A DNA stretch of 64,000 nucleotides from Citrobacter farmeri (GTDB lineage Bacteria > Pseudomonadota > Gammaproteobacteria > Enterobacterales > Enterobacteriaceae), in assembly GCF_019048065.1 (NCBI RefSeq), contig NZ_CP077291.1, positions 372,001 through 436,000 of the forward strand, given 5' to 3'. How positions within the stretch are numbered: the stretch's first letter is position 1; each line of letters opens with the position of its first letter. Under the pieces are notes generated by a model. It had not been told where the DNA came from. It saw only the letters and a program-made list of their open reading frames with translations, and made no database searches. Positions 51,310 to 59,506 of the stretch are shown in pieces. A program made the position numbers and the translations under genes.

Positions 51310-52260
51310 TTAGCAACCTGCGGCAATATAATCGCCATTGGCGCTAATCGGGATCACCGTTAAGAACAGGATCGTGGCAAAAAGAATCAGCACCACGCCA
51401 CCGGCAATTCTGGCTGCAGGCGCAAGCCATTTCAGGGCCGGATGCCCTGCGCCAAACCATGAGAGCGTCTGATTTCGGGCATAGCGTACCGCCAGAGACA
51501 GTCCCATGATTGACAGCGCAGTACCAAAGGACATGGTCATCACCGCCGCAATGCCCCAGGTGACGATGCCGAGCGCGTTGGAAAATAACAGGATCATGAT
51601 CGCCCCACTGCATGGTCGGGCGCCGATGGCGAGAATCACCCCCAGGCGGGTTTTCCAGTTGCCGTCCACCAGCGTCTGTCCGACGCCGTGATGCCCGCAG
51701 CCGCACTTCGCATCATGGTTATGCAGGGGAGTAAACCGGGTGAAGGTAACGGGACGCAGGGATTTTAAAGCATGGTAGATCATAAAAGCGCCAAATCCGG
51801 CGATCAGCACCGCGCTGATTTTCTCGACATACCACCGGCTGGTGCTCAAATCACCGGATGCCAGGTTAAAGCCAATCGCGAGGATAAACACAAATCCAAT
51901 GGCGCTGACGCCTTGCATCAGGCTGCCAACAAAAGGCACAACCCGCGCAGCCAGCAGACTCTCTTTATTGGTGCTCAGATAAGTGGTCACGATGAACTTC
52001 CCATGCCCCGGCCCGATAGCATGCAATACGCCGTACAGAAAGGCTCCCGTCAATAACCAGAAACCGCCGCTGTACTGATGATTATTCAACTGCAGCAGGT
52101 ACATCACCAGATAACGATGCAGGGTGATTTGCGTCGCCAGGCACCATTGAATAAACGCCCCCCAGTGCAGATGCAGGGTATAGCCGATCCCGAACAGTAT
52201 CAGAGTCAGGAGTCCTGCCAGCGGCAGGCGCAGAGAGGGGGGGCGTCCGGATGCGATCAT
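51310..52260 (-). CDS. NicO-family metal (nickel/cobalt or zinc) transporter
   Basis: A 316-residue membrane protein with about six or seven helices. The family signature is present: HAIGPGHGK near residue 80 (histidine-rich helix) and GARPCSGAIMILLF near residue 220. A loop near residue 180 carries HNHDAKCGCGHHG, a likely metal-binding patch. Related proteins are the RcnA exporters and the ZevB subunit of a zinc system, which has a DUF1007 partner; no such partner gene is next to this one. Substrate not determinable from sequence alone. Confidence 0.8.
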   Translation of the reverse strand: MIASGRPPSLRLPLAGLLTLILFGIGYTLHLHWGAFIQWCLATQITLHRYLVMYLLQLNNHQYSGGFWLLTGAFLYGVLHAIGPGHGKFIVTTYLSTNKESLLAARVVPFVGSLMQGVSAIGFVFILAIGFNLASGDLSTSRWYVEKISAVLIAGFGAFMIYHALKSLRPVTFTRFTPLHNHDAKCGCGHHGVGQTLVDGNWKTRLGVILAIGARPCSGAIMILLFSNALGIVTWGIAAVMTMSFGTALSIMGLSLAVRYARNQTLSWFGAGHPALKWLAPAARIAGGVVLILFATILFLTVIPISANGDYIAAGC

Positions 52261-52656
52261 GATTCAGTCTGGCAATGGGTATGATGAAACAGTATAGCCT
52301 GATTAAGGAGAGAACCCAGTCCACTGTGCAGACTTCCCTTTGTTTCATCATTAATAATTATAATATTGATTGTATATCATGAAATATTTATATGATTCCA
52401 CCCTCCAGGAATATTACTGTCGTCCAGGAATAATCTTTTTGCACACACCACGAGAATAAGAATTTTATTACACTTGTCCGACAGGATATTGATGCGTAAT
52501 ATATCGTAATGCATATCGAATATGCCGCTATTGTTCTATTTTTATCTCTTGTTTGTATCTTAAAATGTCATCTTCAGTTAAATCGTTGCTTTTTATGAGA
52601 TAAAAAGTGATAAGAAGGTCATGGTTTTCCCACTTTATTTCTCCATAAAAATTCGT

Positions 52657-52705
52657 TTGATCATAATCAACCATCAGCGGTGTTTCGCCCTTTATGATGA
52701 CTTAT
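52657..52705 (+). promoter_or_regulatory. perfect FNR class II promoter of the DMSO-reductase-like operon
   Basis: TTGAT-CATA-ATCAA (52657-52670) matches the FNR consensus at all 10 fixed positions. TATGAT (52693-52698) is a strong -10 element; the implied start at about 52705 puts the FNR box centre at exactly -41.5. The gene starts 36 bases later. The rest of 52261-52656 is AT-rich with no recognised gene. Confidence 0.85.
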
Positions 52706-52740
52706 TAATAATAACTATGGATGAAATGTGAGAAATAAAG

Positions 52741-55173
52741 ATGGAAATAAAAAAGTGGCTAAACACAACATTGTCCCGACGGGATGCGGTGACAGGCACC
52801 GCAAAAATAGGTGCCGCCGTTGCGCTCAGTAATGCGATTACATTGCCTTTTTCTGCCAGCGCGCAGGCCGAAAAAAACGCTGCGCCAACGCAGGGTGGCA
52901 ATGGTGAAACCGTTCGCCACAGCGCCTGTCTGGTTAACTGCGGCAGCCGTTGCCCGCTGAAAGTGATCGTTAAAGATGACCGCATTGTGCGTATTGAAGC
53001 GGAAGACGCAAAAGACGATGCGATATTTGGCGAACACCAAATTCGTCCGTGTTTGCGCGGCCGCTCCAGTCGCTGGCGGGTATATAGTCCGGACCGGATT
53101 AAATATCCGATGAAACGCGTAGGTAAACGCGGCGAAGGGAAATTCAAACGTATTTCCTGGGATGAGGCGACAGCATTTATCGCGGCAGAATTAAAGCGCG
53201 TGACGGAAAAATATGGCCGTGAGGCTATTTATTATAATTATCAATCAGGCGCTTATTACCATACTCAGGGTACGCCGGCCTGGAAACGTCTGTTGAATCT
53301 CACGGGTGGCTATTTAAATTATCATAACACCTATTCCACAGCGCAAATTGCCACCGCAACGCCATATACCCACGGCGTGTATGTCGGGAGCCACTTTACC
53401 CAGGTTGCCCATTCCGATCTGGTCGTGCTGTTTGGCCTGAATTTGTCTGAAACGCGCATGTCCGGTGGTGGACAGGTGGAAGAGTTACGCCGCGCGCTGG
53501 AAGCCTCAAAGGCACGGGTGATTATTATCGATCCGCGTTATACCGACTCGGTGGTGACCGAGCATGCCGAGTGGCTGCCGATTCGTCCAACGACCGATGC
53601 CGCGCTGGTGGCCGGTATCGCGCACACGCTGATTACCGAACAGTTGATTAATGAAGCTGAGGTGAATAAGTACTGCGTGGGCTATGACAGCAGTACCCTG
53701 CCCGAAGGCGCTGCGCCGAATGCCAGCTATAAAGACTACGTGACCGGTAAAGGCGATGATGGCATCGCTAAAACGCCGGAGTGGGCGGCGGAGATCACCG
53801 GTATTCCGGCGACGCGCATTCGCCAACTGGCGCGTGAAATCGCGTCGGCCCGTGCCTGTTACATTTGTCAGGGGTGGGGACCACAGCGTCACGCCAACGG
53901 CGAGCAAACCGTGCGTGCCATTCAGACGCTACCTGCACTGACGGGCCACTTTGGCCTGCCGGGAACCAACAACGGAAACTGGCCTTATGGCACTCCATAC
54001 GGTGTACCGTTGTTACCGATTTTGACCAACCCGATTAAAACCTCCATTCCGTGTTATCTCTGGACGGATGCGATTCAACGTCCGGAAATCATGACGGCTA
54101 CTACTATGGGCGTGAAGGGGGCGGACAAACTGAAAACCGGCATCAAGCTGTTCTTCAACCAGGCCGGTAACACGCTGTTGAACCAGCACGGTGAAACCAA
54201 CCGTACACGCAAAATTCTCGCCGACGAAAGTTTGTGCGAAACCATTATCGTCATTGAAAACCACATGACGCCGAGCGCGAAGTACGCCGATCTCCTGCTG
54301 CCGGAAACCAGCTATCTCGAAGCGGAAGATCTGGTGGACAGCTCCTATGCGGCGGGTTCTCACAACTACATGATCGCCCTGGAGAAAACGGTCACGCCGA
54401 TGTGGGAAGTGCGTAGCACCTACGATATCTGTGCCGATATCGCTGGTCATCTCGGTTTGCGTGAGCAGTACACCGAAGGGCGGACGCAGGCGCAGTGGGC
54501 AGAAATGCACTATCAGCAGATCCGCGAAAAACGTCCGTACCTGCCGGAATGGCCGGTAGCGAAAGCGATGGGGGTTATCGACCAGCGTATCGCGACGGAC
54601 AAACAGAGTCTGGCGTTTGCTGATTTTCGCGCCGATGCCGTGGCGAATCCATTGACTACGCCATCCGGCAAGATTGAGATTTACTCGCAGGCGCTGGCCG
54701 ATCTCGCGAAAGCGTGGACGCTGCCGGAAGGCGATCGCATCCCGGCGGTGCCGGAGTTCTGCGAAGTGAAAGAATCACACCTGAACAAAGCATTAACCGT
54801 GAAGTATCCGCTGCAGTTGAGCGGTTTTCACACCAAAGGTCATACCCACTCAACCTATACCAACGTGCTGATGTTGCATGAAGCGGTACCGGATGAAGTG
54901 TGGATCAACCCGATAGATGCCAGTGCGCGTCAACTGAATTCAGGCGATCTGGTGCATGTGTTCAACGATCGCGGCGTGGTGGCGATCCCCTGTAAGGTGA
55001 CCCAGCGTATTCTCCCGGGCGTGGTGGCGATGCCGCAGGGGGCGTGGACTCGTCTGGACAGCAACGGTGTGGACGTTGGCGGGTGTATTAACACCCTGAC
55101 CAGCCATCTGCCGTCACCGCTGGCGAAAGGGAACCCACAGCATACCAACCTGGTTGAAATCAAACGCGCTTAA
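52741..55173 (+). CDS. DMSO reductase-like molybdoenzyme, catalytic subunit (DmsA family)
   Basis: An 810-residue bis-MGD enzyme. Tat leader LSRRDAVTG (RR at residues 13-14) ending near ASAQA at residue 43; 4Fe-4S site CLVNCGSRCPL with the fourth Cys in RPCLRG; molybdenum-ligand Ser in NTYSTAQ; C-terminal cofactor-binding domain with LSGFHTKGHTHSTYTNV. It should be a periplasmic-side terminal reductase fed by the DmsB- and DmsC-like subunits downstream. It is distinct from E. coli DmsA/YnfE/YnfF and resembles the third Salmonella DmsABC system (STM4305 region, from memory). The substrate may be DMSO, methionine sulfoxide or another S- or N-oxide. Confidence 0.9.
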   Translation: MEIKKWLNTTLSRRDAVTGTAKIGAAVALSNAITLPFSASAQAEKNAAPTQGGNGETVRHSACLVNCGSRCPLKVIVKDDRIVRIEAEDAKDDAIFGEHQIRPCLRGRSSRWRVYSPDRIKYPMKRVGKRGEGKFKRISWDEATAFIAAELKRVTEKYGREAIYYNYQSGAYYHTQGTPAWKRLLNLTGGYLNYHNTYSTAQIATATPYTHGVYVGSHFTQVAHSDLVVLFGLNLSETRMSGGGQVEELRRALEASKARVIIIDPRYTDSVVTEHAEWLPIRPTTDAALVAGIAHTLITEQLINEAEVNKYCVGYDSSTLPEGAAPNASYKDYVTGKGDDGIAKTPEWAAEITGIPATRIRQLAREIASARACYICQGWGPQRHANGEQTVRAIQTLPALTGHFGLPGTNNGNWPYGTPYGVPLLPILTNPIKTSIPCYLWTDAIQRPEIMTATTMGVKGADKLKTGIKLFFNQAGNTLLNQHGETNRTRKILADESLCETIIVIENHMTPSAKYADLLLPETSYLEAEDLVDSSYAAGSHNYMIALEKTVTPMWEVRSTYDICADIAGHLGLREQYTEGRTQAQWAEMHYQQIREKRPYLPEWPVAKAMGVIDQRIATDKQSLAFADFRADAVANPLTTPSGKIEIYSQALADLAKAWTLPEGDRIPAVPEFCEVKESHLNKALTVKYPLQLSGFHTKGHTHSTYTNVLMLHEAVPDEVWINPIDASARQLNSGDLVHVFNDRGVVAIPCKVTQRILPGVVAMPQGAWTRLDSNGVDVGGCINTLTSHLPSPLAKGNPQHTNLVEIKRA

Positions 55174-55186
55174 GGAGTGATCCGCA

Positions 55187-55813
55187 ATGAAACAGTATGG
55201 CTTTTATGTTGACTCCTCGCGCTGCTCAGGCTGCAAAACCTGCCAGGTCAGCTGTAAGGATAATAAAGATCTGGATGTCGGGCCGAAATTCCGCCGGGTC
55301 TATGAATATGGCGGCGGAAGCTGGGTGAAAGAAGGGGAAAGCTGGCACAACGACACCTTTACCTACTATCTCTCCATCGCCTGTAACCACTGTGATGAAC
55401 CGGTTTGTGTGTCCGGTTGTCCGACCGGGGCCATGCACAAACGTGAAGAGGACGGTCTGGTGCTGGTCGATGACAGTATCTGTGTCGGTTGCCGCTATTG
55501 CGAAATGCGCTGCCCGTATGGCGCGCCGCAGTTTGATGCTAAGGCCAAAGTCATGCGCAAATGCGACGGCTGCCTCGACCGACTGGAGCAGAATCTGCGT
55601 CCAATCTGTGTGGACTCCTGTCCGCAGCGGGCGCTGGATTTCGGTCCCATTGACGAGCTACGGGCAAAATACGGCACCGGGAACGAGATTGCGCCACTGC
55701 CTGCCGCGTCATTTACCCATCCTAACCTCATTATTAAGCCGCACCCGAAGGCCAAACCTACGGGCGACAAGGAAGGGGCCATTATGAACATGGGGGAGGT
55801 ACGCCATGCTTGA
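55187..55813 (+). CDS. DmsB-like iron-sulfur subunit
   Basis: A 208-residue protein with four 4Fe-4S cysteine sets: CSGCKTCQVSC, CNHCDEPVCVSGCP, CVGCRYCEMRCP and CDGCLDRLEQ...CVDSCP. It conducts electrons from the membrane anchor to the molybdenum subunit. No leader of its own, as expected for a partner carried by the Tat signal of the catalytic subunit. It starts 13 bases after the catalytic subunit gene and overlaps the next gene by 8 bases. Confidence 0.93.
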   Translation: MKQYGFYVDSSRCSGCKTCQVSCKDNKDLDVGPKFRRVYEYGGGSWVKEGESWHNDTFTYYLSIACNHCDEPVCVSGCPTGAMHKREEDGLVLVDDSICVGCRYCEMRCPYGAPQFDAKAKVMRKCDGCLDRLEQNLRPICVDSCPQRALDFGPIDELRAKYGTGNEIAPLPAASFTHPNLIIKPHPKAKPTGDKEGAIMNMGEVRHA

Positions 55814-56579
55814 GTTACCGCTGGTCTTTTTTACCGTCTTTACCCAAAGCGCGGTCGGCGCGTTTATTCTGCTGCTGATTGGCGGCACCCTGGGGCAGAT
55901 TGACGCGCGACGGATGGCCATTGGCCTGTTCTCTGCCATGTGCCTGTTTGGTGTTGGGGTATTGCTGGGGATCATCCACGTCGGGCAACCGCTGCGCGCG
56001 TTGAACATGCTGCTGCGCGTGGGTCATTCGCCGATGAGCAACGAAATTGTGCTGTCGGCGGTGTTTGTCACGCTCGGCGGGCTGGGTTCACTCGGTCTGC
56101 TGCTCAATCGTGGGGCGACCGCACTGTGTAAAGTGCTGGTGTGGCTGGCGGCGGCGGTGGGCGTGGCCTTTATTCTGGCGATCCCGCAAATCTACCAGTT
56201 GCCGACAGTGGTGACCTGGCGCACCTCTTATACTACGGTGATGATGGTGCTGACGCCGCTGATTGGCGGTGGCATTCTGGCCGGACTGTTTGGGCTGCGA
56301 CTGGGACTGTTGGTCAGCGTGTTGGCGATCCTGGCCAGTTTCTGTCTGCGTCCGGGGTATATGTCGACGCTGATGAGTGCGGACGGCGCATTAACGGCGG
56401 CGCAAACCAGCTGGTTTACCGCGCAGGCGGCGCTGCTGGCCGTGGGGATTGTTGGCGTGGTGACCTGGGCGCGACTGAAGTCCAGTGTCACCGTTCTGGC
56501 GATGACCGCACTGATTGTCATTGTGGCGGAGTTAGTGGGCAGGATTGCGTTCTACAATCTGTGGACGCTGCCGATGTAA
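55806..56579 (+). CDS. DmsC-like membrane anchor subunit
   Basis: A 257-residue integral membrane protein with about eight helices and the DmsC start pattern LPLVFFTVFTQSAVGAFILL. It should oxidise menaquinol and anchor the AB dimer. Slightly shorter than E. coli DmsC (about 287). An intrinsic terminator follows directly. Confidence 0.92.
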   Translation: MLELPLVFFTVFTQSAVGAFILLLIGGTLGQIDARRMAIGLFSAMCLFGVGVLLGIIHVGQPLRALNMLLRVGHSPMSNEIVLSAVFVTLGGLGSLGLLLNRGATALCKVLVWLAAAVGVAFILAIPQIYQLPTVVTWRTSYTTVMMVLTPLIGGGILAGLFGLRLGLLVSVLAILASFCLRPGYMSTLMSADGALTAAQTSWFTAQAALLAVGIVGVVTWARLKSSVTVLAMTALIVIVAELVGRIAFYNLWTLPM

Positions 56580-56584
56580 CCTGT

Positions 56585-56607
56585 GAGCGGCCTCGGCCGC
56601 TCTTTTT
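56585..56607 (+). terminator. intrinsic terminator after the DmsC-like gene
   Basis: GAGCGGC (56585-56591) pairs with GCCGCTC (56596-56602) around CTCG, followed by TTTTT. It lies 6 bases past the stop codon, so the reductase genes are mostly transcribed apart from the chaperone and ferredoxin genes. Confidence 0.88.
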
Positions 56608-56618
56608 CCGTTGTCGTC

Positions 56619-56652
56619 GTAGGCCTGATAAGGCGTCAGCCGCCATCAGGCA
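56619..56652. repeat. REP element before the chaperone gene
   Basis: Single REP unit GTAGGCCTGATAAGGCG...CCGCCATCAGGC between the terminator and the TorD/DmsD-like gene. Confidence 0.85.
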
Positions 56653-56671
56653 CGTTCAGGAGTATTTAGAG

Positions 56672-57268
56672 ATGTCGTCTCTTGCCGTATTACCCCGTAT
56701 CCTCGGTGCCCTGTTTTACTACTCTCCCGGGCGACCGGAAGTGAAAGCGCTGTTCGATTGTCTGCCTGCGTTGCCGGAGCTTTACCCATGGCGCGATCTC
56801 GCCCAGGTAACGCAATTGTGCGAATCATGGCCGTTGCCGGATGAAGAATCGCTCATCTGGCAATTTTCCGTGTTGTTTGAGGGGCAGGGGGATATGCCCG
56901 CGCCGCCCTGGGGTTCCGTCTGGCTGGAACGCGATAATCTGCTGATGGGTGATACCACCGCGGAGTACCGTGCGTTTTTACAGTCTCAGGGAATGGCGTT
57001 TGACGCGCGTCAGAGTGAGCCCGAAGATCAGTTTGGCCTGATGCTGTTAGCCAGCAGCGCGTTACTGGAGGCTGGCAAAGACGCGGCGGTTAATCAGCTA
57101 TTCGAGGCGCATCTGCTGCCGTGGGGATATCGCTATCTGGAACGGTTGCAGGACTGCCCGGTAAGCCCGTTCTATGCCCGCCTTGCCGCCGTAACCACGT
57201 GTTATCTGCGGGATATGGAGCAGCAGCGGGCGCTGCAACCGGTAGTGAAACGGTTGTACTTCGGATGA
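56672..57268 (+). CDS. TorD/DmsD-family molybdoenzyme chaperone
   Basis: A 198-residue all-helical protein of the redox-enzyme maturation family, with the characteristic QSEPEDQFGLMLLASSALLE helix near residue 115 (acidic E-x-x-D position). Such chaperones bind the Tat leader of their DMSO-reductase-type partner until cofactor insertion. The ATG at 56672 follows CAGGAG at 11-base spacing; the open frame extends upstream into the DmsC-like gene but has no homology there. It overlaps the ferredoxin gene by 4 bases. Confidence 0.9.
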   Translation: MSSLAVLPRILGALFYYSPGRPEVKALFDCLPALPELYPWRDLAQVTQLCESWPLPDEESLIWQFSVLFEGQGDMPAPPWGSVWLERDNLLMGDTTAEYRAFLQSQGMAFDARQSEPEDQFGLMLLASSALLEAGKDAAVNQLFEAHLLPWGYRYLERLQDCPVSPFYARLAAVTTCYLRDMEQQRALQPVVKRLYFG

Positions 57269-57798
57269 ACAGGTCAGAGAAATATTATCAGGCGCTGATG
57301 ACGCATCGGCATGTCAGTCGACGTGGGTTGTTTCGTGCATTTGTCAGCGCGGCAAAACACACTGCGCCGGAGATGCCGGTGTCCCAACTGGCGCATCCGC
57401 TGCCGCCGGGCGCCGTACCTGATGCGCAGTTCATCGCGCAATGTACCCGCTGTAACCAGTGCATTAATGCCTGCCCGATGGGGATTCTGAGCCGGCATGA
57501 AGACGGCTACCCGCAGTTGGCGATTGAGTATGCCAGTTGCGATGGCTGTGGTTTGTGCATCGCCGCATGTCAGAGCGACGCGCTGTGCGTACAGGCTCGC
57601 TTTGATACCGGCCTGCGCCCGGCGTTCAGTGCTGCTTGCGTTAATCCGTTACGCCCGTGCAATCAGTGTATTGAGGCATGCCCTGAACGGGCCTGTACCA
57701 TCGGCGCGACGGGGCTGCCTGTGCTGGACAGCGAGCGTTGTACTGGCTGTGGCGAATGCCGGGTGCAGTGTAACGCTGATGCCGTCAGCCTGAGATAA
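57265..57798 (+). CDS. NapF-like polyferredoxin
   Basis: A 177-residue cytoplasmic protein with four 4Fe-4S cysteine sets: CTRCNQCINACP, CDGCGLCIAACQ, CNQCIEACP (with an upstream Cys) and CTGCGECRVQC. The N-terminus (SRRGLFRAF) resembles NapF, an accessory protein that helps maturation of the NapA molybdoenzyme. Overlap with the chaperone gene suggests a maturation role for the reductase. It is one cluster richer than my recollection of E. coli NapF (three). Confidence 0.87.
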   Translation: MNRSEKYYQALMTHRHVSRRGLFRAFVSAAKHTAPEMPVSQLAHPLPPGAVPDAQFIAQCTRCNQCINACPMGILSRHEDGYPQLAIEYASCDGCGLCIAACQSDALCVQARFDTGLRPAFSAACVNPLRPCNQCIEACPERACTIGATGLPVLDSERCTGCGECRVQCNADAVSLR

Positions 57799-58291
57799 TC
57801 CTCCAGCCCGGGCTTGCGAGGCGGCGTCTGTTTTAATGTTACGGGCAACGTTAAACGATGTGCGGGCAAATCTTTAAGCTTAACCATAGCGTTAAATATA
57901 CAATTATTTCCTTAAGTATTATTTTATTTTCGCTATTATTGCGAATTATCCTAATCTCCTTTCTATTTTTATATCCTGTATCCACTAAAAATCCATCGCG
58001 TATTTAGGATTAATCACACAGCCTCGCGAGATATAAAACCATTTTTCTTTTCCCTGCGAGTTAACAATGCGTATCTATTCCACAGCAAATGTAGTGCTTT
58101 GTATGGAAATTTTGATTTGGTAGCATTTTCATCAGTTCAAAGGAGTGGTGATAATTAATATTATTGCACATTTAATTATTGCCGGAACATTTCCAGAACA
58201 AAACCAAGAGTTGATTACAGCAGAACGAAATAACGATTGCGACGTGATGACTCTTTATTTCTTAGGATATTGGTACAAACAGGATATTGTT
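57799..58291. promoter_or_regulatory. 493-base AT-rich region upstream of the fimbrial operon
   Basis: AT-rich, the base composition of H-NS-silenced fimbrial promoters. It contains a direct repeat AGGATATTG (58264 and 58281), the second copy of which supplies the AGGA ribosome site of the pilin gene. I searched by eye for long inverted repeats that would mark a fim-type invertible switch and found none. Confidence 0.5.
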
Positions 58292-58822
58292 ATGAAAATG
58301 AATAAAGTTGCTATGGCTGTTGCTTTCACCGCTGCTCTGGGTTCCATGTCTGTTTTAGCTGACACGACGAACGGTGTGATTGAATTCCAGGGTGAACTGG
58401 TGAATACCGCCTGTGGTCTGGCGCCTGGTTCAAGCCCGGTGACCGTTGATTTTGGTCAGATTCCTGTTTCTGCGCTGGCTAACGGTGCGCGTGCCGGGAA
58501 CGTACACCAGAATATCGAACTGCAGCATTGCGACATCACCGTGGCGCAAACGGCAGAAGTGACCTACTCCCCGACCAGCGTAAACCCAACGGATGCTTCT
58601 CTGGCCGCTTTCACCTCTGGTACCGCGTCTGGAGCGGGTATCGGCCTGCGTGACAGCGCCAGCCAGGATGTCACCTGGGGTACGGCAACAACGCCTGTAC
58701 AACTGGTTAACGGTACCAACACCATTCCGTTTGTTGCCTATGTGAAAGCAGAAAGCGCAAGCGCAACCGTGACCGCGGGTTCTTTCCAGTCAACGGTTAA
58801 CTTCGAGATTGCTTACCAGTAA
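58292..58822 (+). CDS. major fimbrial subunit (type 1-like pilin)
   Basis: A 176-residue pilin: signal peptide ending SVLA (residue 23), then ADTTNGVIEFQGELVNTACG, the disulfide pair Cys (TACG, and LQHC), and the C-terminal beta strand motif ending FEIAYQ with the penultimate tyrosine used in chaperone-usher assembly. The start ATG 58292 has AGGA 7 bases upstream; the upstream in-frame extension lacks signal-peptide properties. A terminator follows, as usual for abundant major pilins. Confidence 0.93.
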   Translation: MKMNKVAMAVAFTAALGSMSVLADTTNGVIEFQGELVNTACGLAPGSSPVTVDFGQIPVSALANGARAGNVHQNIELQHCDITVAQTAEVTYSPTSVNPTDASLAAFTSGTASGAGIGLRDSASQDVTWGTATTPVQLVNGTNTIPFVAYVKAESASATVTAGSFQSTVNFEIAYQ

Positions 58823-58838
58823 TCCACCCGACGTTCTG

Positions 58839-58863
58839 AGTGCGGGAGTTATCCCGCACTTTT
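58839..58863 (+). terminator. attenuating terminator after the major pilin gene
   Basis: AGTGCGGGA (58839-58847) pairs perfectly with TCCCGCACT (58852-58860), loop GTTA, followed by a short T-run. A partial terminator here would give more major pilin than usher, chaperone and minor subunits. Confidence 0.85.
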
Positions 58864-58894
58864 CACATCAGGGATCGTACCAGGGAGGGACAAA

Positions 58895-59443
58895 ATGAAA
58901 ATAAGCAATATGTTCATATTATCGCTTTATTTGTGTGCTCTGATGGGGTCGGTTTCTGTTTTGGGATCCACCGTCACGCCGGGTAAATTAGCGATGAGCG
59001 GTGAACTGATTGAGGCGGGATGCAGTCTTGATCCGAACAGTCGGGATATTGAGGTTGAGTTTGGCGATGTTTCTGCCAGCCTGATTAATCGCAATGATGA
59101 GGGCAATATTACGCGCCCCGTACTGGTGCGTCTGACCGGTTGTTCCGTAGTGAAACGGGGCAACGATGGTTCACTTTATCCTTATGCCTCGGTCACCTTT
59201 ATAGGTAATGCGGCAGCATCCGATCCCACCACGTTATTAGTCAGTGGTAAAGCCGATGGCTTTGGCATTCGCCTACGTGATAGTCAGGGTGAAATATTAA
59301 CGCTGGGTCAACCCTCTCCGGGATATGAACTGAGCGAGACTGATAACGTTTTAAAATTTACCGCATCGCTGGTACCTGTTCAAAAATATATAAAAGCGGG
59401 CGAGTTTACTGCCGTTGCGCAGTTTTTTATGGATTACCACTAA
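58895..59443 (+). CDS. minor fimbrial subunit
   Basis: A 182-residue pilin-type protein: signal peptide (ending about SVLG at residue 24), Cys in IEAGCSLDP, second Cys in LTGCSV, C-terminal FFMDYH with penultimate Tyr. The ribosome site GGGAGGGA is strong. It is a paralogue of the major pilin with a shorter strand pattern, probably a minor shaft or adaptor subunit. Confidence 0.9.
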   Translation: MKISNMFILSLYLCALMGSVSVLGSTVTPGKLAMSGELIEAGCSLDPNSRDIEVEFGDVSASLINRNDEGNITRPVLVRLTGCSVVKRGNDGSLYPYASVTFIGNAAASDPTTLLVSGKADGFGIRLRDSQGEILTLGQPSPGYELSETDNVLKFTASLVPVQKYIKAGEFTAVAQFFMDYH

Positions 59444-59506
59444 CAGCATAACAATAACGTCGCGGGACGCAGAACGTATTTAATGGATTTATTTGGGACG
59501 AATATC

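Noticed and set aside
52692..53147. 151-codon minus-strand frame over the start of the DmsA-like gene
   Set aside because: It lies antisense to a clear Tat-signal molybdoenzyme N-terminus; composition is that of a shadow frame.
58145..58291. In-frame upstream extension of the major pilin gene
   Set aside because: It starts at a non-ATG codon and would bury the signal peptide; ATG 58292 has a proper ribosome site.
57799..58291. Possible fim-type invertible promoter
   Set aside because: No pair of inverted repeats flanking a promoter and no recombinase gene were seen.
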